From Thermoleophilaceae bacterium (GTDB lineage: Bacteria; Actinomycetota; Thermoleophilia; Solirubrobacterales; JACPNS01): a DNA stretch of 29,684 nucleotides. Position numbers and translations under genes: made by a program. Under the pieces are notes generated by a model. It did not search any database and was not told the origin of the DNA. It was given only the letters and a program-made list of their open reading frames with translations. Each line of letters begins with the position of its first letter. The stretch's first letter is position 1. The DNA lies in contig JAEMRJ010000016.1 of assembly GCA_016463365.1 (NCBI GenBank), forward strand, positions 633-30,316, written 5' to 3'. Shown in pieces: positions 14,711 to 20,682 of the stretch.

Positions 14711-15838
14711 GTGAGCGATCCTATCGACGTCTCGGCGGTACGCGGCAAGGCTGATCTGAAGGCCTTCGTCGACTTCCCCTACGAGCTCTACAAAGCAGAC
14801 AGCAACTGGGTCCCGCCCTTGAAGATGGACGTCAAGGATCAGCTCAGCCAGAAGAAGAACCCCTGGTTCGAGCATGCCGAGGCCGAGTTCTTCCTCGCGC
14901 GGCGCGCCGGCAGGGTGGTCGGGCGGATCAGCGCCCAGGTCGACCGGAACTTCAACGAGTTTCAGGGCAACGACTGGGGCCTGTTCGGCTGGTTCGAGTG
15001 CATCGATGACGCCGCGGTGGCGAACGCCTTGTATGACCAGGCCGCCGAGTGGCTGAAGGCGCGCGGCCGCGACCGCATGGTCGGCCCGTTCAGCTACACG
15101 ACCAACGACGAGTGCGGCGTGCTGATCGACGGGTTCGAGATCCCGCCGGCGATCCTTGAGCCGTGGAACTACAGCTATTACCCGGGGCTCTTTGACGGCG
15201 CGGGGTTCGAGAAGGCGATGGACCTCCTGATGTACAAGATGGAGATCGCAGACAAGGACAAGGTGCGCCCGGCGGTGCATATCGCTGCCGGCCGCGTGGA
15301 CGAGTCGAGCTACCGCTTCAAGCGTTTCTCCCGCTGGACACTGAACTCCGACGTCGACCGGTTTCTCGACATCTACAACGCCTCCTGGGAGAAGAACTGG
15401 GGCTTCGTGCCGCTCACAGAGAAAGAAGTGCGCCACTACGCCAAGACGTTGCTGCCTGTGCTCGACAAGAACTGGGCGTTCCTGGTCATCGGCTCTGACG
15501 GCGACAACGCGGGTGCCGCGCTGACGTTGCCCGACTACAACCAGGTCTTGAAGCACCTCGACGGCAGACTGCTGCCGTTCGGCTGGGCCAAATTCCTCTG
15601 GTACCGCCGCAAGATCGACCGCGTGCGCGTCTTTGCGCTCGGTGTCAAGCCGAAATACCGCACCACCGGCCTGGCCGCGAAGCTGTACGTAGAGCACCTC
15701 GATGCCGCTGAACGAACCGGTGTGGTCGGCGGGACGATGGGGTGGATCCTGGAGAACAACCGTCCGATGAACAAGTCGGTCCAGGCGCTGGGCGGCACGG
15801 TGATCAAGCGATTCCGGCTCTATGAGCGGATGCTCTGA
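14711..15838 (+). CDS. YghO-like GNAT-fold N-acyltransferase
   Basis: A 375-residue cytoplasmic protein. The N-terminus (AFVDFPYELYKADSNWVPPL, about 18-37) is the conserved opening of a YghO-like GNAT family and fixes the start at GTG 14711. Other landmarks are FFLARRAGRVVGRISAQVDR (about 60-79), FGWFEC, TNDECGVLIDGFE (about 132-144), YYPGLFDGAGFEKAMDLL, and a C-terminal GNAT core with VFALGVKPKYRTTGLAAKLY (about 309-328) containing the acyl-CoA-loop-like RTTGLAAKL, then WILENNRPMNKSVQALGG and the terminal KRFRLYERM. It is divergent from the oxoamine synthase with start codons three bases apart. If that enzyme makes a sphingoid base, this could N-acylate it to a (dihydro)ceramide, as GNAT-type ceramide synthases are reported to do in some Proteobacteria. 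The substrate is inferred. Confidence 0.8.
   Translation: MSDPIDVSAVRGKADLKAFVDFPYELYKADSNWVPPLKMDVKDQLSQKKNPWFEHAEAEFFLARRAGRVVGRISAQVDRNFNEFQGNDWGLFGWFECIDDAAVANALYDQAAEWLKARGRDRMVGPFSYTTNDECGVLIDGFEIPPAILEPWNYSYYPGLFDGAGFEKAMDLLMYKMEIADKDKVRPAVHIAAGRVDESSYRFKRFSRWTLNSDVDRFLDIYNASWEKNWGFVPLTEKEVRHYAKTLLPVLDKNWAFLVIGSDGDNAGAALTLPDYNQVLKHLDGRLLPFGWAKFLWYRRKIDRVRVFALGVKPKYRTTGLAAKLYVEHLDAAERTGVVGGTMGWILENNRPMNKSVQALGGTVIKRFRLYERML
14718..14723 (-). promoter_or_regulatory. Putative -10 for the oxoamine synthase
   Basis: TAGGAT on the minus strand lies 10 bases upstream of GTG 14707 and inside codons 3-5 of the divergent acyltransferase gene. It would give a leader of only a few bases. The AGGA in it could alternatively act as a weak ribosome site. 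Confidence 0.33.
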
Positions 15839-15851
15839 CCAACTGGGCCGA

Positions 15852-15878
15852 TTGGGCAATCCGAACCGTCGTTAGACT
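15852..15878 (+). promoter_or_regulatory. Putative promoter of leaderless small gene
   Basis: TTGGGC (15852-15857) and TAGACT (15873-15878), 15 bases apart; a 16-17-base spacer is obtained with slightly shifted -35 choices. The -10 ends 6 bases before ATG 15885, consistent with initiation at the start codon. Confidence 0.48.
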
Positions 15879-15884
15879 GCGTAA

Positions 15885-16289
15885 ATGGCTTTTTCATCAC
15901 GATTTGGGCGCAGTGGCGCGGCTGTTGAGGCGCCCGAAGCCGACGAGCAGCCCACGGGCGAAGAGATCGTGATCGATGCCGAGGCGACCGAAGTCACCGC
16001 GGCGTCCAGCAACTCGCCGATCCGTCGCGCCTCAGCGGTGCCTGAGGCCACCGACACCCACGCCGTCAGCAAGCGCTCCGAGCGCGAGCTCGCCGTTCGC
16101 AACGTGGCCGTTGCCACCGCCGGTGGACTGGTTGCAGGCGCCGCAACGATCGCCGTTGCTGCCGTGGCCAAGACCGCGGCCAAGAACGCGTCGGCTCCCA
16201 CGCCGGGCCTTTCCCGCCGCCGCAAGAAGGACATCATGCAGTCGCAGTCTTTCCTGGTCGACGTGCACGTGCTCAAGCCCGGCCGCTAG
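15885..16289 (+). CDS. Hypothetical single-TM protein with conserved-looking C-terminus
   Basis: A 134-residue protein. Residues 1-70 are acidic, Ala/Glu-rich and probably disordered; a hydrophobic helix (about 72-96, Ala/Val/Gly-rich) follows, then a basic stretch SRRRKKD and a final SFLVDVHVLKPGR. The ATG at 15885 has no Shine-Dalgarno but sits at leaderless spacing from TAGACT. A same-size frame on the opposite strand (15872-16276) was judged a shadow because it lacks any start signal and reads as low-complexity Ser/Ala/Thr. I do not recognise a family. Topology would place the acidic N-terminus and the basic tail on opposite sides of the membrane. Confidence 0.6.
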   Translation: MAFSSRFGRSGAAVEAPEADEQPTGEEIVIDAEATEVTAASSNSPIRRASAVPEATDTHAVSKRSERELAVRNVAVATAGGLVAGAATIAVAAVAKTAAKNASAPTPGLSRRRKKDIMQSQSFLVDVHVLKPGR

Positions 16290-16298
16290 GCGCGGCGC

Positions 16299-16316
16299 GC
16301 GCGTCACTTCACGCGC
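16299..16316. terminator. Short bidirectional hairpin at convergent junction
   Basis: GCGCGT, loop CACTTC, ACGCGC: a 6-bp perfect GC stem whose loop contains the stop codon of the minus-strand gene, 9 bases past the plus-strand stop. No T-tract. Confidence 0.33.
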
Positions 16317-17569
16317 AGGTTGAGATTCTTGCTGTAGGTCTTTCCGGATGGATCGATACTTCGCAGCGTGATCTTCAGGCGTGAGTTGGCGGCGATCGGC
16401 AGGCCGGAGACAACGGTCACGTTGTGAGCCCCGGGGCGGACCCCGAAGCCCTTCGAGCCGAGAAAAGTCTTGCCGTGACGCAGCTCGAGCGTCCCGACGC
16501 AGATCTGCACACCGCTGGCGTTGCAGACGACTGGAATCTTCACGCCGCGACCCTTGCGCTTGATCGACCTGGTCGATCCGAACTTCAGGGCGCTGGCCAG
16601 CACCGGGACCGTGCCGTTCTGTCCGTCAGTCCCTGCTGCGCCGTTCGACCCTGCGGGGCCGGTCGCGCCGGCTGCGCCGGGCGTGCCGGTGGGTCCGGTC
16701 GGCCCGTTCGCGGCGACGGCAGGTGTGGTGCTCGCGACATTGTCGATCAGAAAACCTTTGCCCATCAGCGCAGGCGCGTCCACGCCCGCATCGACTGATG
16801 TACGGAAGAGCAGCTCGTCAACCGTCGGAGGCTCGCCGAACTGGCGGGAGTAGTCCTCCCAGGTCGTCAGGCCCTCGACGGGCGTGACGTCCGCACCGTC
16901 CACGTAAACCTGCACGACATCGTTTGTCGGGCCGTCGTAGAAGTTGATCCTGATCGTGATGCGGTGGGGCGAAGTGTTGCTCAGCACCCCGAGGTCGTGT
17001 GTCGTGAAGGCCGGATCACCGGCTTTGTAGTCGCTCCAGTTGATCGTCGTGCCTGCGGCGCCGTCGATGAAGCGCATCATGCCCATCCGCGCGCCATCGC
17101 CGCGGTCGGGACTGACAGCCATGAAGAGGCCCGGCTGCTCGGCGCCCGGCGTCGCGCTTGCGATCGTGAATGAGCTCTGGAACACAGTCTGCCGCTCGCC
17201 GCCGCTGAGGCCCATCGACTCAGAGCTTGTCTCGCCCGCCTCGTTGGCGGTGCCCGGTGAAAAGGTCTGGTTTCCGAATCCGCTGCTGAACTGACCGTTG
17301 CTGATGCGCAGGGCGCGCGTTCCGAATGCGTTCTGGTAGGCGCTGTCGTAGCTTGGTCCGATCGATGAGAGGTCGGTGACGTGGTGGTCAAGGAAGCCGC
17401 CCGCCGCGCCCTGGCTGACCCAGTCGTGCTGATTGTCGATCGTCCCGGTGGCGTAGAAGGGCGACTCGATCACTGAACTCACGGTGTCCGCGGCAGCGAA
17501 TGCCGGAATCGCCAAGATCGATGTGAGTGCCGTGACGAGCACGGCTCGGGCAAGCGTTGCACGCGTCAT
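16304..17569 (-). CDS. Secreted protein with LamG-like region and collagen-like repeat
   Basis: A 421-residue protein with a Sec signal peptide (hydrophobic core about 8-21, probable cleavage after AFA around residue 26). Residues 30-285 look like a beta-rich jelly-roll: RITIRINFYDGPTNDVVQVYVDG (split strands about 203-225) is typical of concanavalin/LamG-like carbohydrate-binding folds. Residues 289-319 form about ten consecutive Gly-X-Y collagen triplets (GPTGPTGTPGAAG and onward). The last 100 residues are basic and beta-rich. ATG 17569 is preceded by AAGGA (17580-17584) at 10 bases. It is an extracellular protein, possibly surface-displayed or adhesive; the ligand is unknown. It lies between a short gene and the thiamin transporter with no obvious functional link. 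Confidence 0.75.
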   Translation of the reverse strand: MTRATLARAVLVTALTSILAIPAFAAADTVSSVIESPFYATGTIDNQHDWVSQGAAGGFLDHHVTDLSSIGPSYDSAYQNAFGTRALRISNGQFSSGFGNQTFSPGTANEAGETSSESMGLSGGERQTVFQSSFTIASATPGAEQPGLFMAVSPDRGDGARMGMMRFIDGAAGTTINWSDYKAGDPAFTTHDLGVLSNTSPHRITIRINFYDGPTNDVVQVYVDGADVTPVEGLTTWEDYSRQFGEPPTVDELLFRTSVDAGVDAPALMGKGFLIDNVASTTPAVAANGPTGPTGTPGAAGATGPAGSNGAAGTDGQNGTVPVLASALKFGSTRSIKRKGRGVKIPVVCNASGVQICVGTLELRHGKTFLGSKGFGVRPGAHNVTVVSGLPIAANSRLKITLRSIDPSGKTYSKNLNLRVK

Positions 17570-17595
17570 CGCGCTGGAATCCTTTACGAGTTGAT

Positions 17596-17627
17596 CCTGT
17601 GGGGCAGGTCTGCATCACCCCCACAGG
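17596..17627 (-). terminator. Hairpin after thiY
   Basis: CCTGTGGGG and CCCCACAGG form a perfect 9-bp stem with a 14-base loop, 45 bases past the thiY stop. The long loop and missing T-tract make it an untypical terminator; it may instead lie in the leader of the secreted-protein gene just downstream. Confidence 0.38.
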
Positions 17628-17671
17628 TTGCAACTCCTATCGGCACTGCCCGGTGCTCTGCTTAGCCAGCG

Positions 17672-18763
17672 CTACCCGGCACCCTGCGTCGGGCCCTCGT
17701 CGTCGGGGGTGACCCCGGGCAGCAGCTCGTTGGTTATCGCGTCGGTGTAGGTCGTGCCGCTCGTGGTCAACTCGCCGTTGTCGCGCAACCACTTGCCGTA
17801 AGCGGCCCAGGTCGCGGGATCCATCCAGCCGAACGGGTTCTCACCGATGTTGGTCTGCGCGAGCACGGGCAGAGTCGCCTTCAGGCTCGCCTGATTGAAC
17901 TTTCGGTCGGAAGCGGTCTTCTTCAGGTCCGGATACTTGTCGGCAAGCGCAGCGAATGCGGCGGCGGGATCATCGACTGCATTCGCCGTGCCCTCCTCGA
18001 GCCCGGCGATGAAGCGACGGTAGACCTCGACGCGGCGCGCATCTTTGAGGTTCTGCGTGCTGGCGACGACGACGAGCTCGTCGTAGGTCGGAGAGCCGGC
18101 CTTGTCGACCGGGATGATCGTCGGGTCGAGTCCGGCCTGCTCGAGCTGCACGCCCTCGACGTTCCAATACCCGGTGATCGACGCGTCGGCCTTGCCGCTG
18201 ACCAGCGCTTTCTGGATGTCGTATCCGACATTGACCTGCTTCACGCTGTCAGGCGAGACGTTGTTCTGTTCGAGGATCGTGTTCAGCGTGTCTGACGGGC
18301 CGTCGCCGGAGACCGCCACCGTCTTGCCCTTGAGATCCTTGATCGACTTGATCTTTGACTTCTTCAGCCAGATCAGCGAGTTCAACGGCACGTTCACGAT
18401 CGAGGCGATCGCCTTGACTCCGGCACCCTTGTCCTGCGCGGCCAGGACGTAGCTCGCGTAGGAGATCCCCAGGTCAGCGCGGCCGGCAGCGACGGTCTTG
18501 ATCACGCCGGCGGGGTCTGAGGGCACCTTCGGGTCGACGACCAGCGCGCGCTTCTTGAATGACCCGTCGGCCATGCCCCGGTAGATTCCGGCGTGGTTGG
18601 CATTGGGCTGCCAGTCGAGCATCAGGATGACCTTGTCGGCGCGGACTTTTTCCGGCGGCGTCTCGTCCTTTTCGCCGCAGCCGGCGACGGTGACGCCGAG
18701 CAGTACAAGCAGCACAAGCAGAAGCAGGCCGGTCAGTCGGGTTGAGATCTTCATTCTGGTCAA
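17672..18763 (-). CDS. thiY: ThiY-like thiamin-precursor-binding lipoprotein
   Basis: A 363-residue periplasmic-binding lipoprotein of the NMT1/THI5-like family. A signal peptide with lipobox VAGC is followed by the mature start CGEKDETPP. Family marks: MLDWQPNANHAGIY, the domain-hinge region around SGDGPSDTL, and GYWNVEGV, the aromatic motif of pyrimidine-binding ThiY/THI5 proteins. It captures a thiamin pyrimidine precursor (formyl-aminopyrimidine or HMP) for the ThiXZ importer. The TTG at 18763 is preferred because AGGAG (18770-18774) lies 6 bases upstream. ATG 18754 (15 bases from AGGAG) would give a tidier signal peptide, and ATG 18805 would overlap the thiX stop as ATGA. It is last in a riboswitch-controlled operon. 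Confidence 0.88.
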   Translation of the reverse strand: MTRMKISTRLTGLLLLVLLVLLGVTVAGCGEKDETPPEKVRADKVILMLDWQPNANHAGIYRGMADGSFKKRALVVDPKVPSDPAGVIKTVAAGRADLGISYASYVLAAQDKGAGVKAIASIVNVPLNSLIWLKKSKIKSIKDLKGKTVAVSGDGPSDTLNTILEQNNVSPDSVKQVNVGYDIQKALVSGKADASITGYWNVEGVQLEQAGLDPTIIPVDKAGSPTYDELVVVASTQNLKDARRVEVYRRFIAGLEEGTANAVDDPAAAFAALADKYPDLKKTASDRKFNQASLKATLPVLAQTNIGENPFGWMDPATWAAYGKWLRDNGELTTSGTTYTDAITNELLPGVTPDDEGPTQGAG

Positions 18764-18801
18764 GGGGTTCTCCTGGTCGGGATTGTTCAATCTGGCATTT
18801 G

Positions 18802-19581
18802 TCATCGTTGGGCGGCCGCGTGGCGCTCCCATGGAACGAGGCGGCGTTCAAGCAGTGCGGTGAGTCCGTAGAGCGCGAGTGAGCCGACGGTGAGCACGAC
18901 GATCGCGGCGTACACCCGAGAAGTCTCAAAGGTCGGTGTGCCGCGAATGATCAGGTAGCCGAGACCTTTGTCGGCGCCGGCGTACTCGGCGAACACGGCG
19001 GCGATGAAAGCCCACGTCGCGGCGATGCGCACGCCCCCGAGCAGGCGCGGGAGCGACGCCGGGAATTCGGCCAGACGCAGGATGCGTGCGCGGCCGGCGC
19101 CGAGCGAGCGCAGCAGCTGCAAGAGCTGCGGGTCGGCGCTGCGCAGGCCGTCAAATGTGCCGAGAACGACGGGGAAGAAGCACGCGATCGCGACGATCAG
19201 GATTTTCGTGCCGAGGCCGAAACCGAAGGCGATCACCAGCAACGGCGCCAGCACGACGGTCGGCACGGCCTGGGACGCGACGACAACAGGCAGCGTCGCG
19301 TCACGCAGGAAAGGCGAGAGGTGCAGGACAACGCCGAGGCCGATCCCGAACAGGCACGCCACGAGCAGCCCGAGCACCGCTTCTGTCGCCGTCACCAGCG
19401 CGGCGCTGCCGAGGATGTCGATCTCGCCGGTCAGCGTGCGCGCGACCGCCTCCGGACCGGCGACCACCAGGCTGCTGAGACCGCTGTATCGGACAAAAAG
19501 CTCCCAGGCGATGATGATCGCCATCAGGCCGATCACAGGGCTGGCCCAGCGCAGCCAGCGCTTGCGTTCGTGCTCGCTCAT
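18802..19581 (-). CDS. thiX: ThiX-like ABC transporter permease
   Basis: A 259-residue membrane protein of the BPD_transp_1 permease family with about six hydrophobic segments (near 14-30, 62-85, 95-120, 125-145, 185-205 and 225-245). The EAA-loop equivalent is EFPASLPRLLGGVRIA (about 171-186), which contacts the ATPase. The start shares ATGA with the thiZ stop. It belongs to the SsuC/TauC-like branch, but the ThiY-type binding protein and the TPP riboswitch identify the substrate as a thiamin precursor. Confidence 0.88.
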   Translation of the reverse strand: MSEHERKRWLRWASPVIGLMAIIIAWELFVRYSGLSSLVVAGPEAVARTLTGEIDILGSAALVTATEAVLGLLVACLFGIGLGVVLHLSPFLRDATLPVVVASQAVPTVVLAPLLVIAFGFGLGTKILIVAIACFFPVVLGTFDGLRSADPQLLQLLRSLGAGRARILRLAEFPASLPRLLGGVRIAATWAFIAAVFAEYAGADKGLGYLIIRGTPTFETSRVYAAIVVLTVGSLALYGLTALLERRLVPWERHAAAQR

Positions 19582-20402
19582 GAGAGTGCCTCCAGGGCCT
19601 GCGCCTTCAGACCGGCGAATTCGAGCGAGGTGACCCAGTCGTCCCGGCTGGCACCGGTCCTGCGACCGACCGCGATCTCAGCGGCTACCCGGCCCGGGCG
19701 CGGCGTGACGATCACGACCCGGTCGGCCAGGGTCAGCGCCTCCTCGACGTCGTGCGTCACAAGCAGCAGGGTGCGTGGCTCCTGTGCCAGCGCATCGAGC
19801 AGCCACTGCTGCATCTGAGCGCGCGTGATCGAGTCGAGCGCGCCGAACGGTTCGTCAAGCGCCAGCAGTGGGCGGCCGGTCAGGACAGTGCGCAGGAACG
19901 CCACGCGCTGGCGCATACCGCCAGAGAGCTCCCAGGTTCGTGAGTGCTCGAATGACTCGAGGCCGAAACGTTCAAACAGCGGCGCTGCTTGCTGCAGAGC
20001 TCGATCCTTGGGCACACCCTGCGCTTCGAGCGCGAGCGCCGCGTTGCGCAGTGCGCTGCGCCAGGGCACGAGCAGGTCGCGCTGCGGCATCAGTGCCACG
20101 GTCTCGTCGACGCGTACGCCCCCACTGGTGGGTCGGATCAGCCCGGCGGCGATCGCGAGCAGGCTCGACTTTCCGCAGCCCGACGGCCCGACCACCGCCA
20201 CGCGCTCACCGCTACGCAGCTCAAGGCTGAAGTCCTCGAGCGCTGTGGTCTCTCCGCGCTTCGAGCTGTAGGTCAGACCGACGGCGAAAAAGCGCGCCGC
20301 CAGCGCGACGTCCGACAGCGTGGCGGCGGGCGTCGAGGACTGCACGCTCGCGGTGAGGGTCGCCGAATCTGAGATGGCCGGGCTCTGCCCTGGCAGATCC
20401 AT
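19578..20402 (-). CDS. thiZ: ThiZ-like ABC transporter ATP-binding protein
   Basis: A 274-residue ABC ATPase. Walker A GPSGCGKSS (about 73-81), Q-loop region MPQRD, signature LSGGMRQRV (about 158-166), Walker B LLALDEPFGALD (about 178-189) and the switch His in LLVTHDVEEAL are all intact. The first 30 residues are a Ser/Ala/Thr-rich extension ahead of the ABC domain. ATG 20402 lies just after the riboswitch, with the AAGGAAG at its 3' end acting as ribosome site (about 8 bases). First gene of thiZ-thiX-thiY; ligand-dependent folding of the leader should block its translation when TPP is plentiful. Confidence 0.9.
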   Translation of the reverse strand: MDLPGQSPAISDSATLTASVQSSTPAATLSDVALAARFFAVGLTYSSKRGETTALEDFSLELRSGERVAVVGPSGCGKSSLLAIAAGLIRPTSGGVRVDETVALMPQRDLLVPWRSALRNAALALEAQGVPKDRALQQAAPLFERFGLESFEHSRTWELSGGMRQRVAFLRTVLTGRPLLALDEPFGALDSITRAQMQQWLLDALAQEPRTLLLVTHDVEEALTLADRVVIVTPRPGRVAAEIAVGRRTGASRDDWVTSLEFAGLKAQALEALS

Positions 20403-20408
20403 ACTGCT

Positions 20409-20507
20409 TCTTCCTTCGCGGGAATTACCCCACAGGTTCTAAGGGTCTGTGGCAGTGGCGCACGGCGCCTGTCCACGATCTCAGCCCGCCTGACCGCGAG
20501 CTCCCCT
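20409..20507 (-). promoter_or_regulatory. TPP (THI-box) riboswitch
   Basis: Read on the minus strand, the leader contains the conserved blocks in order: GGGGAGCTCGC, GCGGGCTGAGA (CTGAGA at 20479-20484), an optional extra hairpin, then ACCCTTAGAACCTG, GGGGTAAT and CCCGCGAAGGAA. These are the thiamin pyrophosphate aptamer signature (CUGAGA pyrimidine-sensing loop; ACCU and GGUAAU/GCGNAGG pyrophosphate-helix blocks). AGCTCGC/GCGGGCT form the P2/P3-type helix. The aptamer's last bases overlap the ribosome site of thiZ, which points to translational control. A separate perfect hairpin CCTGAT/ATCAGG (20505-20522) lies at its 5' edge where P1 should form. Confidence 0.92.
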
Positions 20508-20526
20508 GATCGGTGCATCAGGCAAC

Positions 20527-20532
20527 AGCCTA
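20527..20532 (-). promoter_or_regulatory. Putative -10 of the thiZXY operon
   Basis: TAGGCT on the minus strand would start transcription near 20519-20520, immediately upstream of the riboswitch aptamer. No convincing -35. Confidence 0.38.
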
Positions 20533-20553
20533 CACGCGGGGGCGAGAAAATAT

Positions 20554-20584
20554 TTGAGTACGACGCAGTACCAGGCGCTAGAAT
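20554..20584 (+). promoter_or_regulatory. Putative promoter of the acylase gene
   Basis: TTGAGT (20554-20559) and TAGAAT (20579-20584), with a long 19-base spacer. It gives a leader of about 90 bases, containing a small CGCCG/CGGCG hairpin and ending in GGGAGGGA before the GTG. Confidence 0.4.
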
Positions 20585-20682
20585 CCCCCGCCAATGGACA
20601 CGTCGCCGACTCCGGCGACAGAGCGCCGGGGCGGAAATCAGTCGGCCGTGGCGTCACGAGGGAATTCCTGGGGAGGGAAAAA

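Noticed and set aside
14708..15859. Long open frame antisense to the GNAT gene, in frame with the oxoamine synthase
   Set aside because: It reads as low-complexity Arg/Val/Asp/His sequence with no family resemblance, while the plus strand encodes a recognisable acyltransferase. The synthase homology begins only after GTG 14707.
15872..16276. 134-residue minus-strand frame opposite the small membrane gene
   Set aside because: Equal in length but without promoter or ribosome site, and Ser/Ala/Thr-rich. The plus strand has a leaderless promoter and a sensible membrane topology.
17672..20402. Sulfonate/taurine (SsuABC/TauABC) transporter
   Set aside because: The permease and ATPase look similar, but the TPP riboswitch and the GYWNVEG motif of the binding protein point to thiamin-precursor uptake.
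20554..20682. N-terminal extension of the acylase by 43 residues
   Set aside because: The extension contains the putative promoter -10, has no ribosome site at its start and would bury the signal peptide. GGGAGGGA precedes GTG 20683.
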